A DNA stretch of 64,000 bases from Isobaculum melis (GCF_900111355.1 NZ_FOHA01000005.1:1-64000), one strand, 5' to 3'. Shown: positions 1-8,844, counted from the stretch's first letter. The notes: generated by a model not told the origin, from the sequence alone. Made by a program: numbers and translations.

Positions 1-345
1 AATGATATTTGATAGACATGCCAATTTAAAATATAAATATGGCAATAGAAAATTTTGGTGTAAAGGATTCTATGTGGATACAGTAGGCAGAAATAAAAAA
101 GCGATAGCAGAGTATATAAGAAACCAGATACAAGAAGACGTAGTAGCAGAACAGTTAAGTTTGATGGAGTATGTAGATCCCTTTACTGGGAAAGAAACGA
201 AGAGATGATAAAATAAAACAAATCCTTGAGGATTTGCGCGTGAATGTAGTACAGTTGGCGGACTTATTCGTAAGCCTTTAGGCTAAGGTCAGTAACATTG
301 GCTTTCAGCCAAAGAGCAAACCACCCGTTCACACGGGTGGTTTTG
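1..345 (+). mobile_element. IS200/IS605-type element, right (3') part
   Basis: The window opens inside a transposase gene and is followed by about 130 bp of non-coding DNA made of small hairpins, ending in a strong one (AAACCACCCG, loop TTCACA, CGGGTGGTTT, 318-343). Single-stranded-DNA transposons of the IS200/IS605 family have a Y1 transposase and subterminal hairpins instead of inverted repeats, which fits. Two more short hairpins lie inside, around GCCTTTAGGC and TTGGCTTTCAGCCAA. The left end is outside the window. The exact right end cannot be fixed, because these elements make no target duplication; it lies at or just past 345. Confidence 0.8.
2..208 (+). CDS. tnpA: IS200-type transposase TnpA, C-terminal fragment (starts outside window)
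   Basis: The 68 readable codons are the C-terminal half of a Y1 single-strand transposase. The AEYIRNQ segment (residues 36-42 of the fragment) carries the tyrosine nucleophile (Y38) and the glutamine four residues later (Q42) that form the active site with an upstream HUH motif, which is outside the window. The enzyme nicks and joins hairpin-marked transposon ends as single strands. The reading frame is intact here and ends in YVDPFTGKE.., a usual tail for this group. The ATG at base 2 is an internal methionine, not the real start. Confidence 0.85.
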   Translation: MIFDRHANLKYKYGNRKFWCKGFYVDTVGRNKKAIAEYIRNQIQEDVVAEQLSLMEYVDPFTGKETKR

Positions 346-1387
346 ATTTACTTTGTTTTTTCTTTTTTACTTTTCGATAAACTAGCCAGCTGATTACACC
401 AAAAGCAAGGAGATAAGGACTATAAACAATTGTCCAAACAAGTAGATTACCTGCTGTATTTTTTAGTTCATGTGTCATCTCAGTCCAACCATCTTGAATA
501 CGGCCAACTAGACTTGTTTGGTTATGATTAGCTGCAACATCAGTTAAAACTAAATGAACAGTTGTATAGTTGATTTCTTGATCAAAGTTTTTGAGTTGGT
601 TTTGATAGGTTTCAAGTGTGTAGCCAACCTCAGATAAACGCGATTCAATTTGAAGCATATCGGAAAGACTATCAGCTTCTCCTAGCAGTTTTTGCAAGCG
701 TTCTTCTTGAATTTTTAAATTTTTAATATGTGTTTCAATATCTTTGTATTCAGCTGTAATATCTGATCCATCTTCTTGTTTAACAAGGATCTTGCCAGCA
801 GCACTAATTTCTTCAATAAAAGAATCTATTTGCTCTCTGGGGATTTTAACCGTTATTCTGATGAATCGATTATCTTGAGTCATGATGCTTTCATTTTTAT
901 CAACTTCACTTTCATTATTGTAGCTGTAGGAAGTGGTAATCAATCCATTTGAAGCTTTAATTTGCTTTTCAATAGTGGCTAAGCTCTGATCATATTGTTT
1001 ACTTTCCATTTCAATAGAAAATTCTTGTGTTACTTTATTAGCTGTTTCCTCATTTATTTGTTCAGTAGAGGGTAAAGCTTCTTTTTTTTGCATGGTATTT
1101 TGAGAAGGAGCATATGCCTCTGATTTAGCCTCATTTTGGGCGGTTTTTTCTTGAGAAAAAGGTTCTTGTTGTGTCAGCATTTTTGAGTTATTTTCGCTCT
1201 CAGTTTGTTGATAAATATACAATAGAAAAACAGCTGCTATCGTGCTGAGGGTAAGCCCAATTTTTTTATAGGGAATACGCTTTTTTGGCGCTTGTTCCAT
1301 ACCTGATTTTATTGCATCTAATACTTTTTGATCAGGTACTGATAAATGTTCCCAATCTTCTTTGAGTTTCTTTTCTAAATTATCCAT
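329..1387 (-). CDS. DUF4349-type membrane protein, partner of the ECF sigma factor
   Basis: A 352-residue protein with a short cytoplasmic N-terminus, a membrane helix at about residues 43-60, a Ser/Thr/Glu-rich linker, an extracytoplasmic DUF4349-like domain with a long coiled coil (IQEERLQKLL...), and a C-terminal membrane helix followed by a lysine tail. I chose the ATG at 1387: it overlaps the sigma stop (ATGGATAA) and has GAAAGGA upstream. Its position right behind an ECF sigma gene suggests an anti-sigma or signal-sensing role; that is inference, since DUF4349 is not a classic anti-sigma domain. The final codons (SKPPV-stop) lie inside the terminal hairpin of the neighbouring insertion element, so the native C-terminus may have been altered. 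Confidence 0.8.
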   Translation of the reverse strand: MDNLEKKLKEDWEHLSVPDQKVLDAIKSGMEQAPKKRIPYKKIGLTLSTIAAVFLLYIYQQTESENNSKMLTQQEPFSQEKTAQNEAKSEAYAPSQNTMQKKEALPSTEQINEETANKVTQEFSIEMESKQYDQSLATIEKQIKASNGLITTSYSYNNESEVDKNESIMTQDNRFIRITVKIPREQIDSFIEEISAAGKILVKQEDGSDITAEYKDIETHIKNLKIQEERLQKLLGEADSLSDMLQIESRLSEVGYTLETYQNQLKNFDQEINYTTVHLVLTDVAANHNQTSLVGRIQDGWTEMTHELKNTAGNLLVWTIVYSPYLLAFGVISWLVYRKVKKKKQSKSKPPV

Positions 1388-1904
1388 TTTTATCAGTCCT
1401 TTCAAGTATTTTCTTTAGTTTATTTCTTGCTTCATGGAGATAATATTTAACCGTTCCTTCAGGAATCGCCATAAAATCAGCTACTTCTTTAATAGATAAA
1501 TCTTGAAAGTAATACAGTACAATACTATTTTTTTGGAGAATCGGCAGCTGTTCTAAAGCTTTAAGTAAATCTAGGTTTTCATCTGTTCGCTTAGTAGGAT
1601 TTATACTAGATATTTCCTCAATTTCAAAGGGATTTTCTGTTTTTTTAGTTTGATCTAATAGATCATAGGCAGTATAAATTAAGATTCTGATTGCCCAGGT
1701 TTTGAAATATTTGTCATCCTTTAGCGTATGAATTTTTTTCGTAATTTTAAAAGCTGTTTCTTGTACAATGTCTAATGCATCTTGTTCATTTCCTACATAA
1801 ATAAGTGCTGTTTTATATAGTTGAACATATATCTGATTGAAAAGTGTCTCTAAAGCTTTTCGGTTGCCACGCTTGGCTTTTTTTACAAGTTTTTCTGTTT
1901 CCAC
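1380..1904 (-). CDS. ECF-type RNA polymerase sigma factor
   Basis: A 174-residue group IV sigma factor. Region 2 lies at about residues 10-80 (ALETLFNQIYVQLYKTALIYVGNEQDALDIVQETAFK) and region 4 at about 110-165, with a typical helix-turn-helix (LSIKEVADFMAIPEGTVKYYLHEARNKLK). Such factors redirect RNA polymerase to stress promoters, often for the cell envelope, and are usually held by a membrane partner, here the DUF4349 protein whose start overlaps this stop. Start is GTG at 1904 behind GAGGGAG. An ECF-like promoter just upstream suggests autoregulation. It resembles the SigV/SigW/SigM branch, but I cannot assign an orthologue. Confidence 0.88.
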   Translation of the reverse strand: METEKLVKKAKRGNRKALETLFNQIYVQLYKTALIYVGNEQDALDIVQETAFKITKKIHTLKDDKYFKTWAIRILIYTAYDLLDQTKKTENPFEIEEISSINPTKRTDENLDLLKALEQLPILQKNSIVLYYFQDLSIKEVADFMAIPEGTVKYYLHEARNKLKKILERTDKNG

Positions 1905-1930
1905 ACTTATTTCACTCCCTCTCTTACTTA

Positions 1931-1960
1931 TTAGACGGCTTAGGTTGTTATTTGGTTGGG
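1931..1960 (-). promoter_or_regulatory. Candidate ECF-type autoregulatory promoter
   Basis: Read on the minus strand: CCCAACC, 16 bases, then CGTCTAA. An AAC-containing -35 and a CGTC -10 about 16 bases apart is the usual layout of Firmicutes ECF promoters (SigM/SigV/SigW type). It sits 27 bases before the sigma gene start, so it would give a short leader. Confidence 0.5.
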
Positions 1961-1987
1961 ATTTTTTTAAACTGAAAGAAAAGTATT

Positions 1988-2024
1988 AAAAAACCTTTTC
2001 AATTGTTGTTGAAAAGGGTTCAAT
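1988..2024 (-). terminator. Terminator of the cyclophilin gene
   Basis: On the minus strand AACCCTTTTCAA, loop CAACAA, TTGAAAAGGTT is followed by a T run, directly after the stop at 2028. Confidence 0.7.
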
Positions 2025-2027
2025 TTT

Positions 2028-2804
2028 TTATTTCGTTTGGTCTGTTAAAATATTTATTTTTTCAATCACTACTGGTGTGACCGGTTTATCTTGATCATCT
2101 ACCTCAACTGCCGCAATTTGATCTACGATTGCCATTCCTTCAATCACTTGTCCAAAAACAGTGTGAGCACCATCTAAATGCGGCGTTCCACCATTTTTAT
2201 ATAAATCAGTTAATTCTTTAGGATAGCTGGAATTGATTTGATCTAATCTAGCGTGTTGATTTTGAACAATAAAGAACTGACTACCATTCGTATTAGGACC
2301 TGCATTAGCCATCGATAGTGCACCACGAATATTTACTGCTTGTTTTGAAAATTCATCTTCAAAGGGTTTGCCCCAAGTGCTTTTACCACCTCGGCCTGTT
2401 CCTTCAGGGTCGCCACCTTGAATCATAAAGTCAGCAATGACACGATGAAAGGCGATACCATTATAATAGCCATCTTTTGAAAGTGTGACAAAATTTTCAA
2501 CCGCTTTAGGTGCTAAATCCGGAAAGAGCTTTAATTTAATAGCGCCCATGGTTGTGACCATTTCTACTTCAATTTCATTACTTTGAATAGTGTTTGAAAG
2601 TTGTGGATAGTAGAGGCTGCCATCCGGATTTTTGATTTGCTTCTCTTCAACAGCTGTCTGCTGCCTTTCTTGTTGCTGTGTTGTATCGTTGTTAGACGCA
2701 GTTTTCTTAGTCGTTTCATCTGATTGATTGAACCAAAGATAACTAAATACTCCGATACAAACAATGATAATTAAAATCAGTATGTATTTCATTTTTTTTG
2801 TCAT
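2028..2804 (-). CDS. Membrane-anchored cyclophilin-type peptidyl-prolyl cis-trans isomerase
   Basis: 258 residues: an N-terminal membrane anchor (about residues 6-25), a polar linker of about 50 residues, then a complete cyclophilin domain (about 78-255). Cyclophilin hallmarks are FHRVIADFMIQGGDPEGTGRGG, ALSMANAGPNTNGSQFFI and HTVFGQVIEGM. These enzymes speed rotation about X-Pro bonds during folding; the anchor places this one outside the membrane, where secreted proteins fold. The sequence before VCIGVF is not a lipobox, so I read it as a signal anchor and not a lipoprotein. Monocistronic, with its own terminator. Confidence 0.9.
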   Translation of the reverse strand: MTKKMKYILILIIIVCIGVFSYLWFNQSDETTKKTASNNDTTQQQERQQTAVEEKQIKNPDGSLYYPQLSNTIQSNEIEVEMVTTMGAIKLKLFPDLAPKAVENFVTLSKDGYYNGIAFHRVIADFMIQGGDPEGTGRGGKSTWGKPFEDEFSKQAVNIRGALSMANAGPNTNGSQFFIVQNQHARLDQINSSYPKELTDLYKNGGTPHLDGAHTVFGQVIEGMAIVDQIAAVEVDDQDKPVTPVVIEKINILTDQTK

Positions 2805-2881
2805 ATTTTAAAATTCCTCCTTATTTCACTCCTTCAAAATTCTATAATAGGCAGCCTAAATTTGCAAATAGAATTTTACAG

Positions 2882-2910
2882 TTGATAAAAAAGGCGAGGT
2901 ATGGTTTAAT
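2882..2910 (+). promoter_or_regulatory. Promoter of the thrS T-box leader
   Basis: TTGATA (2882-2887), 17-base spacer, TTTAAT (2905-2910) with a TGG extension before the -10. It lies just before the predicted start of the T-box RNA. Confidence 0.6.
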
Positions 2911-2924
2911 AATATCAATAGTTA

Positions 2925-3178
2925 AATCTATGAGAAAGACACCACATTGATGAAACTGCTTGACAGAGAGGGAAGTAGCGCTGAAAGCTTTCTAAGTAAG
3001 AAATGAATGTGACCACTTTTGAGAGTTTCTGTGAACTATCTAGTAGCAGTAACCGGTTCGCTACCGTTAACAGCTTTGAGTGAACTTGCTGACAGTTTGG
3101 GTAAGTTTGAATTTGGGTGGAACCACGAGTAAATTCGTCCCTTTTATGGCTGATGCTATAAAAGGGCTTTTTTTTATG
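2925..3178 (+). promoter_or_regulatory. T-box riboswitch (threonine) with terminator
   Basis: The conserved T-box GGGTGGAACCACG is at 3115-3127 in the antiterminator. It is followed by a terminator hairpin (CCCTTTTAT.../ATAAAAGGG, 3139-3166) and a run of T. In stem I a threonine codon ACC (3012-3014, within ATGTGACCACT) fits the specifier loop. Uncharged tRNA-Thr is expected to pair with the specifier and with the T-box UGGA, stabilise the antiterminator and allow transcription of thrS. The downstream gene confirms the amino acid. Confidence 0.92.
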
Positions 3179-3202
3179 ATTAAATACTTAGGAGGAATTA
3201 TC

Positions 3203-5140
3203 ATGTCAGAAATCAAGATTACTTTTCCAGATGGCGCAGTAAAGGAATTTCCATCAGGATCAACAACTGCTGATATTGCAAAAACAATCAGCAACAGTCT
3301 TGCTAAAAAGGCTTTAGCAGGAAAATTAAATGGTGAATTGGTTGATTTGGTTAGACCAATTGAAGTAGATGGTTCATTAGAAATTATTACACCAGACCAT
3401 GAAGATGCTTTACAAATTTTACGTCATTCATCTGCTCATTTATTGGCAAATGCATTAAGAAGATTATATCCATCGGTTCATTTTGGTGTGGGACCAGCAA
3501 TCGATAATGGATTTTACTATGATATTGATTTAGAAGACCCTATTTCAGAAGAAGATTTTGAAAAGATTCAAGCTGAAATGATGAATATTGTGAAAGAAAA
3601 CAATCCAATTATTAGAAAAGAGGTAAGCAAAGAGGAAGCGTTAACTTTATTTGCCGATGATCCTTATAAAGTTGAATTGATTCAAGACTTACCAGCTGAT
3701 GAAATCATTACAGTTTATGATCAAGGGGATTTTGTTGATTTATGTCGTGGCATTCATGTGCCATCAACTGGTCGCATTCAAATCTTTAAATTATTATCTG
3801 TAGCAGGTGCTTATTGGAGAGGAAATTCAAATAATAAGATGCTACAACGAATTTATGGAACAGCCTTCTTTGATAAAAAAGAGTTAAAAGAATTCTTGAA
3901 AATGCGTGAAGAGGCAAAAGAAAGAGATCATCGTAAATTAGGGAAAGAGCTTGATTTATTTATGGTTTCTCAAGAAGTGGGTTCAGGTCTGCCTTTCTGG
4001 TTGCCAAGAGGTGCAACTATTCGTCGTACGATTGAACGTTATATTACTGATCGTGAAATTAGTTTAGGTTATCAGCATGTTTATACACCAATTATGGCGA
4101 ATGTAGAGCTTTATAAAACTTCTGGTCACTGGGATCATTATCATGAAGATATGTTTCCACCAATGGATATGGGCGATGGAGAAATGCTTGTGCTTCGACC
4201 AATGAATTGTCCTCATCATATGATGGTGTATAAAAATGAAACACATAGTTATCGTGAATTGCCAATTCGTATTGCAGAATTAGGCATGATGCACCGTTAT
4301 GAAAAGAGTGGTGCACTTTCTGGGTTACAACGTGTTCGTGAAATGACTTTAAATGATGGTCATACTTTTGTTCGCCCAGATCAAATTCAAGATGAGTTTA
4401 AACGTACGTTGGAATTGATGCTAGCGGTTTATAGTGATTTTAATATTACAGATTATCGCTTCAGACTGAGCTATCGTGACCCAAATAATACAGAAAAATA
4501 TTTTGATGATGATGAGATGTGGGAAAAAGCCCAAACAATGCTTAAATCTGCTTTAGATGAAATGGATGTTACCTATTTTGAAGCAGAAGGTGAAGCTGCC
4601 TTTTATGGACCAAAACTAGATGTCCAAGTAAAAACTGCAATGGGAATTGAAGAAACACTTTCTACCATTCAATTAGATTTCTTATTGCCAGAGCGCTTTG
4701 ATTTAACTTATGTTGGAGAAGATGGCGAGAATAACCATCGTCCAGTCGTGATTCATCGTGGGATTGTTTCAACAATGGAACGCTTCGTTGCCTATTTAAC
4801 TGAAGAATATAAGGGCGCTTTCCCAGTTTGGTTAGCACCTGTTCAAGCAACAATTATCCCTGTTAATTTAGATTTACATGCAGATTATGGTCTTGAAATT
4901 AAAGAGCGTATGACTGCTCTAGGAATGCGTATTGAACTTGATGACCGTAATGAAAAAATGGGTTATAAGATTCGTGCATCACAAACACAAAAAATTCCTT
5001 ATCAAATTGTAATAGGAGATAATGAAAAAGCAAATGCAAGTGTTTCTGTCAGAAAATATGGCGAAAAAGAAACAGTTGAAATGTCTTTAAACTTATTCTT
5101 AGAATCTGTTCAAGCAGAAATTGCGAATTTTAGTAAATAA
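3203..5140 (+). CDS. thrS: Threonyl-tRNA synthetase
   Basis: Class II synthetase of 645 residues, the usual length. Order: TGS domain (about 1-62), editing domain with the HSSAHLLA motif and the later CRGIHVP cysteine/histidine pair (about 65-225), catalytic core with motif 2 ([20 protein letters not shown]) and a zinc-binding NCPHH segment, and a C-terminal anticodon-binding domain. It charges tRNA-Thr and edits mischarged Ser-tRNA-Thr in the cytoplasm. Start chosen at ATG 3203 behind GGAGGA; a longer in-frame reading would run into the T-box leader. Regulated by that T-box. Confidence 0.98.
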   Translation: MSEIKITFPDGAVKEFPSGSTTADIAKTISNSLAKKALAGKLNGELVDLVRPIEVDGSLEIITPDHEDALQILRHSSAHLLANALRRLYPSVHFGVGPAIDNGFYYDIDLEDPISEEDFEKIQAEMMNIVKENNPIIRKEVSKEEALTLFADDPYKVELIQDLPADEIITVYDQGDFVDLCRGIHVPSTGRIQIFKLLSVAGAYWRGNSNNKMLQRIYGTAFFDKKELKEFLKMREEAKERDHRKLGKELDLFMVSQEVGSGLPFWLPRGATIRRTIERYITDREISLGYQHVYTPIMANVELYKTSGHWDHYHEDMFPPMDMGDGEMLVLRPMNCPHHMMVYKNETHSYRELPIRIAELGMMHRYEKSGALSGLQRVREMTLNDGHTFVRPDQIQDEFKRTLELMLAVYSDFNITDYRFRLSYRDPNNTEKYFDDDEMWEKAQTMLKSALDEMDVTYFEAEGEAAFYGPKLDVQVKTAMGIEETLSTIQLDFLLPERFDLTYVGEDGENNHRPVVIHRGIVSTMERFVAYLTEEYKGAFPVWLAPVQATIIPVNLDLHADYGLEIKERMTALGMRIELDDRNEKMGYKIRASQTQKIPYQIVIGDNEKANASVSVRKYGEKETVEMSLNLFLESVQAEIANFSK

Positions 5141-5148
5141 AAATAAAG

Positions 5149-5181
5149 GCAACGATTGGAAAGTCAATCGTTGCTTTTTTT
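5149..5181 (+). terminator. thrS terminator
   Basis: GCAACGATTG, loop GAAAGT, CAATCGTTGC followed by TTTTTT, 8 bases after the thrS stop. Confidence 0.9.
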
Positions 5182-5182
5182 A

Positions 5183-5536
5183 TCATAAATTTAAGACATA
5201 ATCTCTTAAAATAACGACATGATTGTAAATCGGATCTTTTGCTGCGTAGACAAAGGTTACATTGCCTTTTTTAAGCTGCTGTTTAACCGTTTTGACAAAT
5301 TCTGATAAGGCTTTATTTTGTGCTAATTCTGCTTCATATTTTGCTTTAAACCAAGTGAATTTTTCAGGATCATGATGAAAAGCCTTTCTAATCTCTGTAG
5401 TAGGTGTAATGTCTTGATTCCATTCATTCAGTTTTAACCGTTCCTTTGAAACACCACGTGGCCAAATTCGGTCCACTAAAATACGATAGCCATCACTTTC
5501 CTGTGCCGGGTCATAGGCTCGCTTTAGTTGTATCAT
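5183..5536 (-). CDS. DUF488 family protein
   Basis: 117 residues matching the small DUF488 family: IQLKRAYDPAQ near the start, then DGYRILVDRIWPRGVSKERL and FTWFKAKYEAEL, and a C-terminal VTFVYAAKDPIYNHVVILRDYV. The family is widespread and of unknown biochemical function. Start chosen at the second ATG (5536), because GAGGTG sits six bases before it but is pressed against the first ATG. It probably forms a unit with the acetyltransferase upstream of it on the same strand, although 58 bases separate them. Confidence 0.85.
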   Translation of the reverse strand: MIQLKRAYDPAQESDGYRILVDRIWPRGVSKERLKLNEWNQDITPTTEIRKAFHHDPEKFTWFKAKYEAELAQNKALSEFVKTVKQQLKKGNVTFVYAAKDPIYNHVVILRDYVLNL

Positions 5537-5594
5537 CTCATTCACCTCATCTACATTGTAACCCTAAATAAATGGCTTTAGAAGTGAAAGCATT

Positions 5595-6074
5595 TTAATC
5601 ATGTAATTTTTTTTGAGCAATTTCTTGATAGGGAACATAACCAAATTTTTCATAGGTATGTTTTGCTATGCTGTTGTCAGGCCAATAGTGAAGCTCTACA
5701 GCATCAATCTGATGTTGCTTGGCATAATCATCCGCAAAGGATAGTAAAGTCTTGCTAAGCCCTTTACCTTGGTACTCAGGCATAATAGCAATATGATGAA
5801 TATATAATCGTTTGTAGCCATAACGATAGACGGTCTCAGGAACCGTTTCAATTCCTAACCAAAGATAGGCTGCGACTTCCTCTTGTTGATCTTGCCATAA
5901 GTAAACCACTTCATTTGGATTAGCAAAAATCTCTTCAAAATAAGTTTGAACAGCTGCTTGATTATAGGGTTTAAAAAAAGTTGGATAGAGCGTACGATGT
6001 TTTTCTTGCATCATTCTTCCTAAGCGTGCCATCAAAGCCGGGTTTCTTGTTTCAATTATTTTCATTTTCGACAT
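5595..6074 (-). CDS. GNAT family N-acetyltransferase
   Basis: 159 residues with the GNAT fold: acetyl-CoA-binding motif A is YIHHIAIMPEYQGKGLSKTLLSFADDYAK (Q/R-x-x-G-x-G/A region at about residues 90-120), followed by a C-terminal ELHYWPDNSIAKHTYEKFGYVPYQE motif. It moves an acetyl group from acetyl-CoA to an amine; the substrate cannot be told from sequence. Same strand as the DUF488 gene downstream. Confidence 0.85.
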   Translation of the reverse strand: MSKMKIIETRNPALMARLGRMMQEKHRTLYPTFFKPYNQAAVQTYFEEIFANPNEVVYLWQDQQEEVAAYLWLGIETVPETVYRYGYKRLYIHHIAIMPEYQGKGLSKTLLSFADDYAKQHQIDAVELHYWPDNSIAKHTYEKFGYVPYQEIAQKKLHD

Positions 6075-6384
6075 CTCATTTCAATAAATTTAACTGGATT
6101 CATTTTAACAAAAAATGAGAAGGAACAAAAGGAATAAGTGAATTTATCTATAACAGAAATTTTCAGATATTCCTTTATTTTAATTGAAAAAATATGAAGT
6201 TTGTTTAGCTAATTGTGGATAAAAATGGTATGATAAGGACTACCTACATAGATTGAAAAAAAGTAATAAATTAAAATGGGGATTTTTTTAAAACAGAAAA
6301 GAGTAGTTTATTTTGCATCAATAGTACATAGTAAAAATACCACAAGCAATAGCAATAAGCTGTGGTAAAAGAAAGGATTGGCAT
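6075..6384. other. Divergent intergenic region with a promoter and a small hairpin
   Basis: This 310-bp AT-rich stretch separates two divergent acetyltransferase genes. It holds an extended -10 element TGGTATGAT (about 6227-6235). Close to the right-hand gene there is an imperfect stem: TACCACA-A-GC ... GC-TGTGGTA (about 6337-6367) right before GAAAGGA. No ORF or repeat could be supported. Confidence 0.4.
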
Positions 6385-6906
6385 ATGACAGAGACAATGA
6401 AAGAATCAAACAATTTAGTTTATTTGATGTATAGTGTTCCATTAATTAAAGCAACAATCATTGGTAATGAGAAATTAAAAGAAGTTTCTGGTTTTGAAGT
6501 AGCAAAAGAATGGCCAGGAATGGAATTTTCGTTCTATTTACCTTTTGCGTTAAAAGAAATTAAGGAAAACCTAAGCTTAGAAAAATGGAACTATTTAATT
6601 ATTCATAAAGAAAGTCGTACGATTATTGGAGAAGTGAGCATCCAAGGAAATCCTAGCGAAACTGGAATTGCTGAAATTGGCTATAGTATTGCACCAGACT
6701 TTAGAAAAAAAGGCTATGGAAAAGAGGCTGTTCAATTCTTGATATCAGAGATTCAAAACAGGCAAATAGAGGAGATACATGCGAAAGCTTTTGAAGAAAA
6801 TAAGGCTTCTCAAAAAATCCTATTGAGTCTTGGCTTTAAAGAAACAGGAACTTCTATACATGGCGAAAATGATAAAATTTTGCACTATAAATATGTAGGG
6901 AACTAA
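6385..6906 (+). CDS. GNAT family N-acetyltransferase (RimJ/RimL-like)
   Basis: 173 residues of the Acetyltransf_3 type. Motif A is EIGYSIAPDFRKKGYGKEAVQFLISEI (about 96-122) and motif B EIHAKAFEENKASQKILLSLGFKETG (about 128-153). RimJ-like members acetylate N-termini or small amines; the substrate here is unknown. Start ATG 6385 has GAAAGGA eight bases upstream. It stands alone, with no shared operon partner. Confidence 0.85.
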   Translation: MTETMKESNNLVYLMYSVPLIKATIIGNEKLKEVSGFEVAKEWPGMEFSFYLPFALKEIKENLSLEKWNYLIIHKESRTIIGEVSIQGNPSETGIAEIGYSIAPDFRKKGYGKEAVQFLISEIQNRQIEEIHAKAFEENKASQKILLSLGFKETGTSIHGENDKILHYKYVGN

Positions 6907-7080
6907 GTAGACCATTCACTTAGAGGTTAGTTAAGCTTGTTTGTTTTTTTTGTTTATGTTAAACTTTTTGAGACGATTTAACCGTATAAAAAGTGAGTTT
7001 AAAAAGACAACTTATTTTTTTTAGAGAACTCAATCACAAAAAAACAAACATTATCTATGAACAAATTTAGGAGTGAAATG

Positions 7081-8325
7081 ATGTATAACTTTAGCATAAT
7101 AAATGAAGATGAATTTCAACAATTTTCAGACCAACATCCACAAGCAACTTTTTTACAAACCGTAAAAATGGGGAATTTACGAAAGAAACGTCATTGGCAA
7201 GTTGAGTATGTAGGTGTAAAACAAGATGGTGTGCTGATTGGTGCTGCATTGTTAGCCCATATGAAAATTAAATTGGGGTATTATTATGAAATTGATGGTG
7301 GTATGTTAGTAGATTATACAAATACAGATTTAGTCTCTTATTTTGTAGAAAGCTTGAAGACCTATATCAAAAAAAATAATGGCATCTATTTGTCGATTAA
7401 ACCAAATCTTGTTTATCAAGAAAGAGATTGGAATGGGCAAGCAATTGGAGAACCAAATAAAAAGGCTTATGATTTATTAAGTTCTTTAGGATTTCATCAT
7501 GAAGGATTTGAAAGTGGCTTTTCAGGGGATTCCCCAAGATGGATTTTTGCCAAAGCTTTAGTTGGAATGGATCAAGATAGTTTGTGGAAAAGTTATCAAA
7601 AATCAGCGCAATATAGCATTAAAAAAACACAGGAATATGGTGTGAAAGTTCGTGAATTATCTTATGAAGAATTACCAAAGTTTAAAGAACTGACTGCACA
7701 TACCAGTGAACGTCGCCAGTTTCATGATAAAGATTTAGCTTATTATCAAGCTGTTTATCAAGAATTTGGGGAGAGTGCTAAGTTTATTGTAGCTGAAATT
7801 AATTTTGCTGATTATATTCACAATATTCGTGAAAAAGAACGTCACTTAAAAGAAAAATTAGCAACTATCTATATGGACTTAGAAGCAAATCCTAATAGTC
7901 GTAAAAAGAATAATCAAAAACGAGAATTTGAAGATGAGCTAAAAACTTTTGAGAAAAGAATTGCTGATGCAGATGAATTTAAATCTCTTGAAGGAGATGT
8001 TATTGTAGCAGGTGCATTATTTATTCAGCATCCTCAAGAAGTTGTCTATTTATTTAGTGGGACATATGATCAATACAAAAAATTCTATGCTCCTTACATG
8101 ATTCAACATGATATGATGCGTTATACAGTGGCTCAGAAGATTCCAACTTATAATTTTTATGGTGTAAGTGGCTTATTTGATGGTAGTGATGGTGTTTTGA
8201 AATTTAAACAAAGTTTTACTGGTTATGTAGAAGAACACATTGGCTCTTTTGATTTAATTGTGAATCCAGTTAAATATAAGTTGTATACAGCTTTAAAAAA
8301 TGTAGTTGGAAAATTAAGAGGTTAA
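7081..8325 (+). CDS. Fem/MurM-type peptidoglycan bridge aminoacyltransferase
   Basis: 414 residues with two GNAT-like halves and a charged coiled-coil insertion (about 250-310, NIREKERHLKEKLATIYMD...), the plan of the FemABX/MurMN family. These enzymes take an amino acid from aminoacyl-tRNA and add it to the stem-peptide lysine of lipid II at the inner membrane face, building the interpeptide bridge. Family marks: FLQTVKMGNLRKKRHW near the start and YAPYMIQHDMMRYTVAQKIPTYNFYGVSG in the second half. ATG 7081 is preferred over 7078 because AGGAG is then seven bases away. Which residue it adds cannot be read from sequence. Confidence 0.9.
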   Translation: MYNFSIINEDEFQQFSDQHPQATFLQTVKMGNLRKKRHWQVEYVGVKQDGVLIGAALLAHMKIKLGYYYEIDGGMLVDYTNTDLVSYFVESLKTYIKKNNGIYLSIKPNLVYQERDWNGQAIGEPNKKAYDLLSSLGFHHEGFESGFSGDSPRWIFAKALVGMDQDSLWKSYQKSAQYSIKKTQEYGVKVRELSYEELPKFKELTAHTSERRQFHDKDLAYYQAVYQEFGESAKFIVAEINFADYIHNIREKERHLKEKLATIYMDLEANPNSRKKNNQKREFEDELKTFEKRIADADEFKSLEGDVIVAGALFIQHPQEVVYLFSGTYDQYKKFYAPYMIQHDMMRYTVAQKIPTYNFYGVSGLFDGSDGVLKFKQSFTGYVEEHIGSFDLIVNPVKYKLYTALKNVVGKLRG

Positions 8326-8357
8326 GAAAATATTTTTTGAAAAGAATTTAATATAAT

Positions 8358-8393
8358 AAGAAAAGCCTATCAGCAGATAGGCTTTTCTTATTT
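8358..8393. terminator. Bidirectional terminator
   Basis: AAGAAAAGCCTATC, loop AGCA, GATAGGCTTTTCTT with T runs on both strands, between convergent genes. Confidence 0.88.
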
Positions 8394-8397
8394 AGGA

Positions 8398-8844
8398 TCA
8401 GGACTCAGAATGAAATAAGCGGGTAAAAATAGATTTTTTCTTTGGCTTTTCTGCTTCAGTAGATGTAATAAGCGGATACTTTTCTGCCACATCAATGATT
8501 TCTTCATGAATCGCTACTTTTGCTGTATAAATCAAAGCAGCAGAAGCATCATTTGTTTGATTAACAATGGTAAACGCTGTGTTTGTTTTATTTGCTAATT
8601 GAATATAGGGCGTTAGCTGCCCAATTTTGATGGTGCCATTTAATAAAAGCTGATTGCCAGGATGCTTTTGAATCTCCTTGGTCAAAGCTTCCAAATAATT
8701 GTTAGATAGTAATTCATCTTTTGTCATCAGTAAATAGGTTCGCTCTCGCAAGCTGCCAAGAAATATACGACGTTCATCTGGCTTCGTTTCCATTACACCA
8801 TACATTCCTTTATTTAGGTAGTCTTGAACCTTATCATCTGCCAT
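8398..8844 (-). CDS. YueI family protein (DUF1694)
   Basis: 148 residues. YueI/DUF1694 traits: VQDYLNKGMYGVMETKPDERRIFLGSLRERT near the N-terminus and ANKTNTAFTIVNQTNDASA with IYTAKVAIHEEIIDV in the middle. Found in many Firmicutes; no function is established. The basic C-terminus KPKKKSIFTRLF is typical. Start chosen at ATG 8844, eight bases after a GGAGGTGA; an in-frame ATG upstream would overlap that ribosome site. Confidence 0.85.
   Translation of the reverse strand: MADDKVQDYLNKGMYGVMETKPDERRIFLGSLRERTYLLMTKDELLSNNYLEALTKEIQKHPGNQLLLNGTIKIGQLTPYIQLANKTNTAFTIVNQTNDASAALIYTAKVAIHEEIIDVAEKYPLITSTEAEKPKKKSIFTRLFHSES

Noticed and set aside
3080-3202. Extended thrS start within the leader
   Set aside because: The extra codons lie in the antiterminator/terminator of the T-box; the ATG at 3203 has GGAGGA and gives the normal length.
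3067-3294. Open frame on the minus strand across the T-box leader and thrS start
   Set aside because: It runs antisense to the T-box and the first codons of thrS, has no ribosome site and no protein-like pattern.
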